Assembly: GCA_038143435.1 (NCBI GenBank)
Contig: JAYQLX010000004.1
Coordinates: forward strand, 62,001-126,000
Length of the DNA stretch: 64,000 nucleotides
Direction: 5' to 3'
From: UBA8337 sp038143435
Lineage (GTDB): Bacteria > Pseudomonadota > Alphaproteobacteria > RS24
Shown: in pieces, positions 36,790 through 46,503 of the stretch
How the letters are laid out: the number at the start of each line of letters is the position of its first letter
Position numbering within the stretch: position 1 is the first letter of the stretch
Program-made: the position numbers and the translations under genes
Notes under the pieces: generated by a model
What the model saw: only the letters and a program-made list of their open reading frames with translations
Databases searched by the model: none
What the model was told of the DNA's origin: nothing

Positions 36790-37518
36790 ATGAATCAATC
36801 GAGCGGACATAGACTGCCTTCCTTCTTCATTACGGACCCGATGCCGTGCCCGTATATTGAAGGCATGATGGAGCGCAAGCTGTTCACCCATATTGCCGGT
36901 GAGCGCGCCGATGAGATTAACAATAATCTGACCCATGCCGGTTTTCGTCGCAGTCAGACCATTGCCTATCGTCCGGCTTGTGACAAATGCTCGGCCTGCC
37001 GTTCGGTTCGGGTTGCTGTCGCGGACTTTGCACCGACGCGCAATTTGCGAAAAATCATCAATCGCAATCGCGCCCTGAGCTCAGAAATTTTGTCACCCGA
37101 CACCAGCCGCGAACAATATGATTTGCTGCGTAAATATCTCGACACGCGCCATGAAAATGGCGGCATGTCGCAAATGACGGTGCTTGATTACATTGCAATG
37201 GTGGAGGAGACCTCGGTCAAAACCAATCTGGTCGAATATCGCGATTCCGATAAGCGTTTGGTCGCCTGTTTGCTGGTTGATGAAATGCGCGATGGTCTGT
37301 CTCTGGTCTATTCATTTTTTGACCCTGATATGGAAGCCAACAGTCTCGGCACTTATATTATTCTCGACCAAATTGCGCGCGCACAGTCGATGAAATTGCC
37401 GCATGTTTATCTCGGTTATCTCATCGAAGATTGCGGCAAAATGAGTTACAAAAAGCGCTTCAAACCGCTGCAAATCTTGGACGAGGAAAGCTGGCAGCCC
37501 TATATTGACGAGAAATAG
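36790..37518 (+). CDS. bpt: Aspartate/glutamate leucyl-tRNA-protein transferase
   Basis: Bpt adds Leu to proteins with N-terminal Asp or Glu, marking them for ClpS/ClpAP. The 242-residue protein has CPYIEGMMERKLFTHI with conserved Cys, RRSQTIAYRPACDKCSACR with the Cys cluster, and the GNAT-like core YSFFDPDMEANSLGTYI and YLGYLIEDCGKMSYKKRF. These match the ATE/Bpt family. Start ATG 36790 lies 11 bp after the transporter stop. No TRAP link is evident. Confidence 0.93.
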   Translation: MNQSSGHRLPSFFITDPMPCPYIEGMMERKLFTHIAGERADEINNNLTHAGFRRSQTIAYRPACDKCSACRSVRVAVADFAPTRNLRKIINRNRALSSEILSPDTSREQYDLLRKYLDTRHENGGMSQMTVLDYIAMVEETSVKTNLVEYRDSDKRLVACLLVDEMRDGLSLVYSFFDPDMEANSLGTYIILDQIARAQSMKLPHVYLGYLIEDCGKMSYKKRFKPLQILDEESWQPYIDEK

Positions 37519-37536
37519 GCTGCTTGGGAGGGACTG

Positions 37537-38622
37537 ATGAGTAAAAAAATCGACCGTCGCGCCGTGATTGGCGGGCTGGCCACCGGCACTGCAGCCGCCG
37601 GCGTTTCCGCACCGGCCTATGCGCAAGGTAAGCGACGGCTCAAAATGGTCACCACTTGGCCGAAAAACTTCCCCGGCCTCGGCACAGCACCTGAAAATAT
37701 CGCCAAACGCGTCAGCGCCATGACCGATGGCCAGATTGAAATTAAAATTTATGCCGCCGGTGAATTGGTCGGCGCTTTTGAGAGCTTTGATGCCGTCTCA
37801 ACCGGCACGGCAGATATCTATAATGGTGCCGAATATTATTGGCAGGGTAAATCTACCGCCTTTAATTTCTTCACCGCCGTTCCCTTTGGCATGACCGCGC
37901 AAGAATTGAACGCATGGATTGATTTCGGCGGCGGCCGCCAGCTATGGGAAGAATTATCGGCCAAGTTTAACGTCATCGCCTTTCAATCGGCCAATACGGG
38001 CGTGCAAATGGGCGGCTGGTTCAATAAGGAAATCACGTCGCTTGATGATTTCAAAGGCTTGAAAATTCGCATGCCCGGGCTTGGCGGTGAAGTAATGCGC
38101 CGCCTCGGTGCCGCGGCTGTTGCCCTCCCCGGCGGTGAAATTTTTCCGTCAATGAAAAGCGGCGCGATCGATGCCAGCGAATGGGTCGGCCCGTGGAATG
38201 ACCTCGCCTTCGGCTTTCACCAAGTTGCGGATTATTATTATTGCCCGGGCTTTCACGAGCCCGGCGCAGGCCTGTCAACCGGCATAAATCTTGATGTCTG
38301 GAACTCTTTGAGCCAAAGCCAGCAAGAAATTATCCGCAATGCCTGTGCGGCGGAAAACGCCTCCACCACCAGCGAGTATAATTACAAAAATGCCACCGCG
38401 CTCGACACTTTGGTGAAAAAACACAACGTCAAAGTGCGCAGCTTTTCGCCCGACATCATGCAAGCGCTGAAACAGACATCCGACAAAGTGCTGGCTGAAG
38501 CGGCGGCGAAAGACCCTTTCACGGCAAAGGTTTTTGAAAGCTTCAAAGCCTCTTTGGCCAATTCAATGGCATGGGGCGCGCGCAGCGAAGAGCCTTACAC
38601 GCTGGCGCGGCGGCAGGTATAA
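37537..38622 (+). CDS. dctP: TRAP transporter substrate-binding protein, Tat-type signal
   Basis: This 361-residue periplasmic protein binds the TRAP substrate. The N-terminus KKIDRRAVIGGLATG followed by a hydrophobic stretch and APAYAQ looks like a Tat signal. The mature part has TWPKNFPGLGTAPENIAKRV, IKIYAAGELVGAFESFD, LKIRMPGLGGEVMRRLG, and ASEWVGPWNDLAFGF, which resemble the TakP 2-oxoacid-binding subgroup. GGGAGGG lies 4 bp before the ATG. The fused membrane subunit follows 12 bp downstream. Confidence 0.92.
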   Translation: MSKKIDRRAVIGGLATGTAAAGVSAPAYAQGKRRLKMVTTWPKNFPGLGTAPENIAKRVSAMTDGQIEIKIYAAGELVGAFESFDAVSTGTADIYNGAEYYWQGKSTAFNFFTAVPFGMTAQELNAWIDFGGGRQLWEELSAKFNVIAFQSANTGVQMGGWFNKEITSLDDFKGLKIRMPGLGGEVMRRLGAAAVALPGGEIFPSMKSGAIDASEWVGPWNDLAFGFHQVADYYYCPGFHEPGAGLSTGINLDVWNSLSQSQQEIIRNACAAENASTTSEYNYKNATALDTLVKKHNVKVRSFSPDIMQALKQTSDKVLAEAAAKDPFTAKVFESFKASLANSMAWGARSEEPYTLARRQV

Positions 38623-38634
38623 GCCATAGCAGCG

Positions 38635-40707
38635 ATGGACAAATTGCAATCACTGGCTGCGCAGATTGATACGGTCAATCATGGCATCGGGCGCAGCGCC
38701 GCTTGGCTGGCGCTGCTCATGGTGCTGGTGCAATTCAGCGTGGTCGTCATGCGTTATGTTTTCGGCATTGGCTCCATCATGATGCAAGAAGCGATTGTCT
38801 ATATGCATGGCGTATTGTTCATGATGGCGGCGGCGGACACGTTTTTGCAAGACGAGCATGTGCGTGTCGATATTTTCTATGCGCGCGCATCGGCGCGTCG
38901 CAAAGCGCTTATCAACCTGCTTGGTTCGGTCTTTTTCATTCTGCCCTTCTGCATTCTCATCGCTTATGTTTCCTATGATTATGTTTCCATGTCTTGGTCA
39001 GTGCGCGAAGGTTCGCGCGAGACCAGCGGCATTCAAGGCATTTTCCTTTTGAAGACGGTGATTTTACTGTTCGCCGCGCAGCTTGCCATGCAAGCCATAT
39101 CGAGCATTTTGAAAAACCTCGGCACATTGGTAGAAGCCATGAGAGCGCACCTCATGGCTGAAGCGCTTGACCTCATCATGTTCGCCGTTGCCTGCCTGTT
39201 TTTGATGGCCGGTTTTCCCGTCGCTTTCACCCTTGCAGGTGTCGCCTTGATATTCGGCCTGCTGGGCCATTGGACCGATGTGTTTGACACCAGCTTCTTC
39301 TTTGCTTTGCCGCAACGCATTTTCGGCACCATGACCAATGAGGTGCTTATTGCCGTGCCGCTTTTCGTCTTTATGGGCACCATGCTGGAGCGCGCGCGCA
39401 TTGCTGAAGACTTGTTGGAGAATATGAGCTTGCTGTTCGGGCGGTTGCGTGGCGGCCTCGGCATTTCCGTGTCGATTGTCGGCGCATTGCTGGCAGCTTC
39501 GACCGGCATTGTCGGCGCGACCGTGGTCACAATGGGTCTGTTATCGCTGCCGACCATGCTGAAGCGCGGTTATGATCCGGCGCTTGCATCAGGCTCGATT
39601 GCCGCCGCCGGCACGCTGGGGCAAATCATTCCACCAAGCATTGTGCTGGTTCTGCTCGGCGATGTGATTGCCAACGCCTATCAAAAGGCGCAGCTGGAGC
39701 AAGGCGTTTTCTCGCCCGATACGGTGTCGGTCGGCGAATTGTTTGCCGGTTCGCTTTTGCCCGGTCTGGTTCTGGTCGGCTTCTATATTGCTTATCAGAT
39801 ATTTGTCGCCTATACGCAGCCCGAAAAATCACCACCTGCCGATATTGGCGACGGTGTTGCCTTGCCCGCGCTTCTGCGCGCCCTGCTGCCGCCCATTTTG
39901 CTGATTATCGCCGTGCTCGGCTCAATTTTGGGTGGCATTGCCACACCGACGGAGGCCGCTTCGGTCGGCGCGGTCGGCACGATATTACTGGCCGGTGAAA
40001 AACTGACACACGGCCATAAGTTAATGCGGTTCGGCGCATTGGCCCTTATCGGCCTTGTTGCGATGACCGGCTTTCTGGATTTACGCCTCAATCGCGACGA
40101 GATTGCCGCGTTTGATTATCTCGGCATTGCCGTTGCCCTGGGGCTATGCGGCACGTTGGCGGCGGCAGTGATAAAAAGCCTCAATGCCGCGCGCGCCGAT
40201 AATGTGCTGCGCAATGCGGTGCGCGCCACCACGCACACGACCTCAATGGTTTTTGTTATTCTTATCGGCGCGGCGCTGTTCTCGCTGGTGTTTCGCGGTC
40301 TTGGCGGCGACGAGACCATTCAAGCCTTACTGGAAGATTTGCCCGGCGGCAAATGGGCCGCCGTCGCGCTGGTCATGGTGATTATGTTTGCGCTTGGTTT
40401 CTTCCTCGACTTTATTGAAATTATTTTCGTTGTTGTGCCGATTGTCGGGCCGATATTGCTGGCAATGGGGGTCGATCCGGTTTGGCTCGGCGTCATGATG
40501 GCGATTAACTTACAAACCAGCTTTCTGACCCCGCCCTTTGGTTTCGCCTTGTTTTATCTGCGCGGCGTCGCGCCTGACAGCATCAGCACCGGGCAGATTT
40601 ATCGCGGCGCCATTCCGTTTGTTGTCATTCAACTGTTTATGCTGGCCTTGCTGGCTTACTTCCCCCAACTCGCGACATGGTTGCCGGAAATTGTGTTTGG
40701 AGACTGA
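38635..40707 (+). CDS. dctM: Fused TRAP transporter small and large permease (DctQM)
   Basis: One 690-residue protein joins both TRAP membrane subunits. Residues 1-165 form the four-helix DctQ part, with MQEAIVYMHGVLFMMAAADT and EHVRVDIFY. The rest is DctM, with PVAFTLAGVALIFGLLG, GATVVTMGLLSLPTML, GTLGQIIPPSIVLVLLG and TPTEAASVGAVGT. Residues about 460-530 contain an extra hydrophobic insert seen in some large DctM proteins. It follows dctP directly, so all parts of the transporter are present. Driving ion is probably Na+ (family knowledge). Confidence 0.92.
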   Translation: MDKLQSLAAQIDTVNHGIGRSAAWLALLMVLVQFSVVVMRYVFGIGSIMMQEAIVYMHGVLFMMAAADTFLQDEHVRVDIFYARASARRKALINLLGSVFFILPFCILIAYVSYDYVSMSWSVREGSRETSGIQGIFLLKTVILLFAAQLAMQAISSILKNLGTLVEAMRAHLMAEALDLIMFAVACLFLMAGFPVAFTLAGVALIFGLLGHWTDVFDTSFFFALPQRIFGTMTNEVLIAVPLFVFMGTMLERARIAEDLLENMSLLFGRLRGGLGISVSIVGALLAASTGIVGATVVTMGLLSLPTMLKRGYDPALASGSIAAAGTLGQIIPPSIVLVLLGDVIANAYQKAQLEQGVFSPDTVSVGELFAGSLLPGLVLVGFYIAYQIFVAYTQPEKSPPADIGDGVALPALLRALLPPILLIIAVLGSILGGIATPTEAASVGAVGTILLAGEKLTHGHKLMRFGALALIGLVAMTGFLDLRLNRDEIAAFDYLGIAVALGLCGTLAAAVIKSLNAARADNVLRNAVRATTHTTSMVFVILIGAALFSLVFRGLGGDETIQALLEDLPGGKWAAVALVMVIMFALGFFLDFIEIIFVVVPIVGPILLAMGVDPVWLGVMMAINLQTSFLTPPFGFALFYLRGVAPDSISTGQIYRGAIPFVVIQLFMLALLAYFPQLATWLPEIVFGD

Positions 40708-40710
40708 GCA

Positions 40711-41346
40711 ATGAAAATGCCGAATATGATTGTCACCACATTAGCTGCCATTGCCATTATCACTGTGCTGGGGTTTCTGGCCCGCGATGATGGCCGTATT
40801 GGCAGTGGCGAGATTGGCCTCGAAGTTGGCGTGCCGATAGAGCATAGGCTGACAAATTTTGACATTACCCCACTGCCCGTGGTGCTGCGCTTGGTCAACA
40901 ACACCAATGAAACCATGCCGCTCACCGCAGATGCGCCGTGCAAAATATTTCGCTTTTTCGTAACCACCAAAGATGGTGGTTTTGTGCAAGCCATGCGCAC
41001 ACCGGAAGTTTGCGACGAGACACAAACCCGCGCCGCCATTGCCGAGCAAGATGTAATTGAAGAAATCCGCCAAGTACCGCTCGACAGCAAACGCTTTAGC
41101 GCCGGTGATTATGCGTTACGCGTAAAATTTTGGAATTATGAGGGCGAAGCCGCCTTCACCCTATCGAATAATTCGACTGATTACAAGCGATTGGGGAAAG
41201 CCGCCCCCATCAAGCCATCGGTCGGAAAACCTTTAGGCCGAATGCGACCGGCCTGCGCGCGCAAGCCCTGCCAATCATCAAGCTCGGTGAAGACACGCTC
41301 ACGCCCTGCCTTATCGGAAATCTTCAAGCCTTCTGCCGCGCTATAG
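40711..41346 (+). CDS. Membrane-anchored protein, BsuPI-like, likely with a lost stop
   Basis: The frame has an N-terminal membrane anchor (NMIVTTLAAIAIITVLGFLA) and then an Ig-like domain reading VVLRLVNNTNETMPL, IFRFFVTTKDGGFVQA, and FSAGDYALRVKFWNYEGEA, which resembles the BsuPI proteinase-inhibitor fold. The last 55 codons run antisense through parC and look non-coding; a frame change near 41165 would stop at 41171 at the natural gene junction. It is 3 bp after the TRAP permease and may be co-transcribed with it. The function is unknown. Confidence 0.6.
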   Translation: MKMPNMIVTTLAAIAIITVLGFLARDDGRIGSGEIGLEVGVPIEHRLTNFDITPLPVVLRLVNNTNETMPLTADAPCKIFRFFVTTKDGGFVQAMRTPEVCDETQTRAAIAEQDVIEEIRQVPLDSKRFSAGDYALRVKFWNYEGEAAFTLSNNSTDYKRLGKAAPIKPSVGKPLGRMRPACARKPCQSSSSVKTRSRPALSEIFKPSAAL

Positions 41347-43427
41347 CACCGCGCATCTGCCAAATGACCGTCACCGTGGCGTTGCAGGCGCACGCCTTTG
41401 CCCCGCGGCATTTCCGGCACATCGGCCAGCGCGAAGCACAGCAATTTGCGGTTCTCACCCAGCACGGCAATTTTATCACCCACAGCCGGCACACAAATTG
41501 CCGCCTCATCAGGTGCTTTCACATTCAATATTTGCTTACCCGCCTTGCGGTTGGCAATCATCTCACGTTCAGCGACGATAAAGCCATTGCCGATGCGCGA
41601 AGCAACCAGCAGCTTGCGCTCAGGGTCATGCACGAAGATTTCGAGAATTTCATCGCTCGGCTCAATATCCAGCATCATGCGTACCGGGTCACCGTGGCCG
41701 CGCCCGCCGGGCAGCTTAGCGACATCTAGCGTGTAAGCGCGCCCGTTGGAAACAAACAAAACCAGCTTATCCGTAGTCATGGCGTGCAACACAAAGTCGC
41801 CCTTATCTCCATCCTTATAGGTCAGCTTGCTACCGTTTTCGGCGTGGCCGCGCATGGCACGAATCCAGCCTTTCTGCGAGCACACAATGGTCACCGGCTC
41901 TTTCTCGACCAGTATTTCCAACGATACCGCTTCGTCATCGGCCACTTCTTCAAAATCGGTGCGCCGTTTGCCAAGTTCTGTTTTCGGGCCAAACTGCTTG
42001 CGCAGGGCTTTCAATTCGGCAGAAACAATCGCCTGCTGCTTGGCGTCCGATTTCAACAGCGCCTTCAACTCTTTCATTTCGGCGCTCAGTTCCGCATGCT
42101 CGGCGCGAATGCCCTCTTCTTCAAGTTTGCGCAAAGCGCGCAAGCGCATGTTCAAAATCGCATCGGCTTGCACTTGCGACAGGTAAAAGGCTTTCATCAA
42201 CTCATCGCGCGGCTCGTCTTCTTCACGGATAATGCGAATAACCTCATCGAGATTGAGATAGGCAATCAGATAGCCGTCCAGCACTTCCACCCGCGCGGTA
42301 ATTTTGTCGAGGCGATATTTCGATTTGCGCACCAACACATCATTGCGGTGCTGCAACCATTGGCTCAGCACTTCGCGCAGCCCCATAACCCGCGGCACAC
42401 CCTCATTGTCGAGCACGTTCATATTCAGCGAGAAGCGGCTTTCAAGGTCGGTTTGCTTGTAAAGCACCGCCATCACTTGCACGGGGTCAAGGTTCTTGCT
42501 TTTCGGCTCTATGACAATGCGAATATCTTCCGCGCTCTCATCGCGAATATCGTCAAGCATCGGCAATTGCCGCGCATTCATCAGCTCGGCGATTTTCTCA
42601 ATCAGGCGAGACTTCTGCACCTGATAAGGAATTTCGGTAATGACGATTTGCCATGTGCCGCGCCCCATTTGCTCGACTTCATAGCGCGCGCGCACCCGCA
42701 TGGAACCGCGCCCTGTTGCATAGGCTTCGCGCAAAGCTTCGGGGCTTTCAACACAAATGCCGCCGGTCGGAAAATCCGGTCCTTTGACATGCTCCATCAG
42801 CGTGTCAATGCGCGCATTGGGCGCTTTCAGCAAATGCAATGCGGCGGCGCATAATTCATCAACATTATGCGACGGAATACTGGTCGCCATGCCGACGGCA
42901 ATGCCCGACGCCCCATTGGCCAGCAAATTGGGAAAAGCGGCGGGCAGCACAATCGGCTCTTCATCTTCGCCGTCATAAGTGGCGCGAAAATCAACCGTGT
43001 CGCTGTCAATATCCTGCAGCAGCAGACCGGCAATTTCGGTCATACGCGCTTCCGTGTAACGCATGGCGGCGGCATTATCGCCATCGACATTGCCGAAATT
43101 GCCCTGCCCATCAACCAGCGGATAGCGCACCGCAAAATCTTGCGCCAAACGCACCAAAGCATCATAAACCGCTTGGTCACCATGCGGGTGGTAACGACCG
43201 ATAACATCGCCGACAACGCGCGCCGATTTTTTGAACCCTTGCTCGGGGTCAAGGCGCAATTGCCGCATGGCATACAACAAGCGACGGTGCACCGGCTTCA
43301 ACCCGTCGCGCACATCGGGCAAAGCGCGATTGGTAATGGTTGAAAGCGCATAGGCCAAATAGCGGCTTTCCAACGCCGCTTTTAAGCTTACCGCTTCTTC
43401 TTGTGGCAGGTCTTCCACGTCACTCAT
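41181..43427 (-). CDS. parC: DNA topoisomerase IV subunit A
   Basis: ParC cuts and rejoins DNA to separate daughter chromosomes. The 748-residue protein opens with SLKAALESRYLAYALSTI and has the quinolone region YHPHGDQAVYDALVRLAQ, the catalytic Tyr in AAMRYTEARMTEIAG, and NLLANGASGIAVGMATSIPSHN in part. The C-terminal domain is short and lacks the GyrA box (QRRGGKG), so I call ParC rather than GyrA. It ends the lepB-rnc-era-recO-parC series. Confidence 0.95.
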   Translation of the reverse strand: MSDVEDLPQEEAVSLKAALESRYLAYALSTITNRALPDVRDGLKPVHRRLLYAMRQLRLDPEQGFKKSARVVGDVIGRYHPHGDQAVYDALVRLAQDFAVRYPLVDGQGNFGNVDGDNAAAMRYTEARMTEIAGLLLQDIDSDTVDFRATYDGEDEEPIVLPAAFPNLLANGASGIAVGMATSIPSHNVDELCAAALHLLKAPNARIDTLMEHVKGPDFPTGGICVESPEALREAYATGRGSMRVRARYEVEQMGRGTWQIVITEIPYQVQKSRLIEKIAELMNARQLPMLDDIRDESAEDIRIVIEPKSKNLDPVQVMAVLYKQTDLESRFSLNMNVLDNEGVPRVMGLREVLSQWLQHRNDVLVRKSKYRLDKITARVEVLDGYLIAYLNLDEVIRIIREEDEPRDELMKAFYLSQVQADAILNMRLRALRKLEEEGIRAEHAELSAEMKELKALLKSDAKQQAIVSAELKALRKQFGPKTELGKRRTDFEEVADDEAVSLEILVEKEPVTIVCSQKGWIRAMRGHAENGSKLTYKDGDKGDFVLHAMTTDKLVLFVSNGRAYTLDVAKLPGGRGHGDPVRMMLDIEPSDEILEIFVHDPERKLLVASRIGNGFIVAEREMIANRKAGKQILNVKAPDEAAICVPAVGDKIAVLGENRKLLCFALADVPEMPRGKGVRLQRHGDGHLADARCYSAAEGLKISDKAGRERVFTELDDWQGLRAQAGRIRPKGFPTDGLMGAAFPNRL

Positions 43428-43453
43428 GGGTGATTTATCACCCGATTCGCGGG

Positions 43454-44170
43454 CTACCGCGTCAGTATATCCACCAATCGCTGCCGCGCCGGTGGCATTT
43501 TCATACCATTGGGCAGATAAACGCGGCGCTCAAGAAAATGGCCGGTCAGTTCCATCGCCTTTTGCACATCGTCATCGCTGGCATCGGCTGACGGGTCGAG
43601 CAAAAATTGCGGCAAGTCGAACATTTTATCGAGATAGGGCTGCGCGGCAGCGCGACTTACGGCACGACCCGAGCGCGGTGAGACATATTCCAATTCATCG
43701 ACCACACCTGTCGCCGCACAACACGATAAATCCAGCCCAAAGCCGATTTCTTCCAGCAACGCCATTTCATAACGCGCCAATAAGGCCGGCCACATGGCTT
43801 CATCATCCATCGCGCCGAGCACTAACATCAGTGTTTCATAAAGGCGCGGATAGGCTTGCCGCTCCGGCGTGATTTGCATGAGCGCACACAAGGCGCTCAA
43901 TCCGGCCAATGCTTTGGCATCGGCCATCGCCTCGGCAGCATGGGCGCGACCGGCATCAACCGTCATTGTGCCCAAATGTTCTGAAAGCCGCGCGCGCCAT
44001 GTCGCCACCACCATATTGCCGGGCTGCAAAATCGGCCGCAGGCGGCGGCTATTGCCACCGCGCACAAGACCCGCAAAACGCCCATGCTCGCGCGAAAACA
44101 CATCGACAATGGCGCTGCTTTCACCGTGGGGTCGCGCCGCCAGAACCAGAGCTTCGGCCTCCCACTGCAT
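43454..44170 (-). CDS. recO: DNA repair protein RecO
   Basis: RecO loads RecA onto SSB-coated DNA with RecR. The 238-residue protein has the OB-fold start ALVLAARPHGESSAIVDVFSRE, then HGRFAGLVRGGNSRRLRPIL and the helical part with LLARYEMALLEEIGFGLDL. The Cys residues after it (SCCAATG) fit the partial zinc site of the family. It lies between era and parC, the usual place. Confidence 0.93.
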   Translation of the reverse strand: MQWEAEALVLAARPHGESSAIVDVFSREHGRFAGLVRGGNSRRLRPILQPGNMVVATWRARLSEHLGTMTVDAGRAHAAEAMADAKALAGLSALCALMQITPERQAYPRLYETLMLVLGAMDDEAMWPALLARYEMALLEEIGFGLDLSCCAATGVVDELEYVSPRSGRAVSRAAAQPYLDKMFDLPQFLLDPSADASDDDVQKAMELTGHFLERRVYLPNGMKMPPARQRLVDILTR

Positions 44171-44172
44171 GG

Positions 44173-45066
44173 CTAAACCTTATAATCGAGACCGAGCATG
44201 CGATAGCGCTCCGGATCTTCCATCCAATTTTTACGCACTTTCACAAAGGTGAATAAATGCACGCGCCGCTCGAACATCTCTTCCAGTTCGGCGCGCGCCT
44301 GCGCCCCGATTTCCTTCATCGTTTGGCCACCCTTGCCCAACACAATGGCTTTTTGCCCGTCGCGCTGCACATAGATGATTTGCTCAATGCGTACAGAACC
44401 GTCTTTCTTGTTTTCCCATTTTTCCGTTTCAACGGTCAGCGCATAAGGCAGTTCTTGGTGCAACCGCAAAAACAACTTCTCGCGCATCACCTCAGAAGCC
44501 AAAAGCAGCGAGGGAATATCTGCCGCTTGGTCTTCAGGGTAAAGCCAGGGCCCTTCCGGCATGCCATCGGCCAATGTATCTTTCAGGCGCTCCAGCCCGT
44601 CACCCGACAATGCTGAGATAAGGAACGTATCCTTAAAGGTCACCCGCTCATTCAGTTTGGCGACGAGCGCGAGCAAGCTGTCATTGCGCACCGTGTCGAT
44701 TTTATTGATGACCAGCGAGGCTTGTTTTTTGCTTGCTGCCAACCCTTCCAGCATCAGGTCAATTTCCGGCGTATCGGCGCGCGCCGCATCGAGCACCACC
44801 AGCACTTCATCTGCGTCTTCCACGCCCATCCAAGCCTCATTGACCATTGCGCGGTCAAACCGTTGCTTGGCGGCAAATATGCCGGGCGTATCGACCAGAA
44901 TAATCTGCGCTTCTTGGTGCATGACGACAGCGCGCAAACGCATGCGCGTGGTCTGCGCTTTTTGCGTGACAATGGCGACTTTCTGTCCGACCAACGCATT
45001 TGATAAGGTTGATTTACCGGCATTTGGCGGGCCGATAATGGCGACAAATCCACATTTTTTGTTCAT
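44173..45066 (-). CDS. era: GTPase Era
   Basis: Era is a GTPase that binds 16S rRNA during 30S assembly. The 297-residue product shows G1 IGPPNAGKSTLSNAL, G2 TRMRLRAV, G3 LVDTPGIF and G4 INKIDTV, then a C-terminal KH domain with VLGKGGQTMKEIGAQAR. ATG 45066 overlaps the restored rnc stop (ATGA). recO follows 2 bp after its stop. Confidence 0.95.
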   Translation of the reverse strand: MNKKCGFVAIIGPPNAGKSTLSNALVGQKVAIVTQKAQTTRMRLRAVVMHQEAQIILVDTPGIFAAKQRFDRAMVNEAWMGVEDADEVLVVLDAARADTPEIDLMLEGLAASKKQASLVINKIDTVRNDSLLALVAKLNERVTFKDTFLISALSGDGLERLKDTLADGMPEGPWLYPEDQAADIPSLLLASEVMREKLFLRLHQELPYALTVETEKWENKKDGSVRIEQIIYVQRDGQKAIVLGKGGQTMKEIGAQARAELEEMFERRVHLFTFVKVRKNWMEDPERYRMLGLDYKV

Positions 45067-45733
45067 TTGGCCTGCCCCTCTTGCAATTGCGCAAGCAATG
45101 TTTGGCGGCGTCTTGTTCAGCTGCTTTGCGCGAATGGCCCTCGCCCTGCGCCTTGCCAAGCGTCGACTTCACCTCAACAGAGAAATGCGGCGCCTGCGCC
45201 GCGCCGCTTTGTTCGATAATTTCATAGGTCGGGAAATTATGGCCGTGTTTGGCAATCAATTCCTGCAATGCAGTCTTGCTGTCTATCGGCACATCGCCCT
45301 GTGTCTCCAATAAATCTGCCCAATGAATGGCGACCAGTTTTTGTGCCACATCAAATCCGGCATCGAGAAACACCGCACCCAATACCGCCTCGCAGCCATC
45401 GGCCAGAACCGCATTGGGTATTTTCTGGCGGTTTTGAATACCGCTATCGGTTTTCAAATGGGCGCCCAAATCCCAAAGCTTGGCAATCTTGGCGCAGCTT
45501 TTACCACTGACCAATTGGCTGAGGCGGCGTGACAGCGCGCCTTCGGGCTCGGCCGCATAACGTGCCATCAAAATTTGTGAAATTGCCAGACCAAGTACGC
45601 GATCGCCGATAAATTCCAATGCCTCATTATCATCGTCAACATTGAGGCTGGCATGGCGCAAAGCGCGGTGCAGCAGCTTCACATCGGCGAAAGAATGGCC
45701 GAGCGTTTCCTGCAGCGCATCCAACGAAGCCAT
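45063..45733 (-). CDS. rnc: Ribonuclease III, frameshift near the end
   Basis: RNase III cleaves double-stranded RNA, including rRNA precursors. The N-terminal domain has the signature NEALEFIGDRVLGLAIS, and the second acidic site ADGCEAVLGAVFLDAG. The dsRNA-binding domain follows from SKTALQELIAKHGHN with EGHSRKAAEQDAA. Near 45110 the frame shifts; the restored end LLAQLQEGQAK stops at 45063 overlapping the era start. The joined length is about 223 codons. The start overlaps the lepB stop by 1-3 bp. Confidence 0.93.
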
Positions 45734-46503
45734 TAATGCACCAAATTGAAAAGACGCGACAGGCGAATGGAAATCGGCCAGCGCCAAATTTCCCAAAACC
45801 GCGTGCGGTCATCAAAAGAGAAAAACAATATTTGTGCGGGGCCGACCAAATTCTCGTGCGGCACAAAGCCGACATAACGAACAAAGCGGCTATCTGTCGA
45901 ATTATCGCGATTGTCGCCCATCATGAAGTAATGCCCTTCCGGCACTTCATAAACGCCGGTATTGTCAGCCGGACTGCTATCGGCTTGGTCGAGCGTCACA
46001 TAAGAGCGCCCATTGGGCAGGGTTTCGCGGAAACGTCGAATTTCGATAGGCGGCGCATTGCGGCGCAATTCTTCAAAATCGGAAAGTCGCTCGCGCTCCA
46101 GCGGCGCGCCATTGAGCCAGACAACACCGTTTTTCATTTGAATTTTATCGCCCGGCAGGCCGATGACGCGTTTAATGAAATCAGTGCGCCCATCAGACGG
46201 TAATTTGAAGACCACCACATCACCCCGCTCGGGCCCACGCTCTGAGGTGCGGCCAGTGAACAATGGCGGGCTGAACGGGAAACTGTGCTTGGAATAGCCA
46301 TAGCTGAATTTGCTGACGAACAGAAAATCGCCAATCAGCAGGGTCGGCTTCATGGTCCTGGAAGGAATATTGAACGGCTGGAAGAAAAACGATCGAATGA
46401 CAATGGCGATAAGTGCCGCAATGATAAAAATACGCAGATTATCCTGCCAAGTATCGCCCTGCTTTTCGGGCGCACTGCCTTGTTTCGCCGCTTCTTCGGA
46501 CAT
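45733..46503 (-). CDS. lepB: Signal peptidase I with Thr at the nucleophile position
   Basis: LepB cleaves signal peptides of exported proteins. The 256-residue protein has an N-terminal membrane helix (IFIIAALIAIVIRSFFFQPF), followed by NIPSRTMKPTLLIGD. The usual motif is PSGSM-PTL, with the second Ser as nucleophile; here that residue is Thr. The general-base Lys is present in DFIKRVIGLPGDKI, and the GDNRDNS box is normal. The frame is intact and nothing else looks damaged. It lies between acpS and rnc, overlapping both junctions tightly. A Thr nucleophile has not been noted by me in this family. Confidence 0.93.
   Translation of the reverse strand: MSEEAAKQGSAPEKQGDTWQDNLRIFIIAALIAIVIRSFFFQPFNIPSRTMKPTLLIGDFLFVSKFSYGYSKHSFPFSPPLFTGRTSERGPERGDVVVFKLPSDGRTDFIKRVIGLPGDKIQMKNGVVWLNGAPLERERLSDFEELRRNAPPIEIRRFRETLPNGRSYVTLDQADSSPADNTGVYEVPEGHYFMMGDNRDNSTDSRFVRYVGFVPHENLVGPAQILFFSFDDRTRFWEIWRWPISIRLSRLFNLVH

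Noticed and set aside
41784..42854. 356-codon plus-strand frame
   Set aside because: It lies wholly antisense to parC. His- and Gln-rich composition is what reverse-strand parC codons give.
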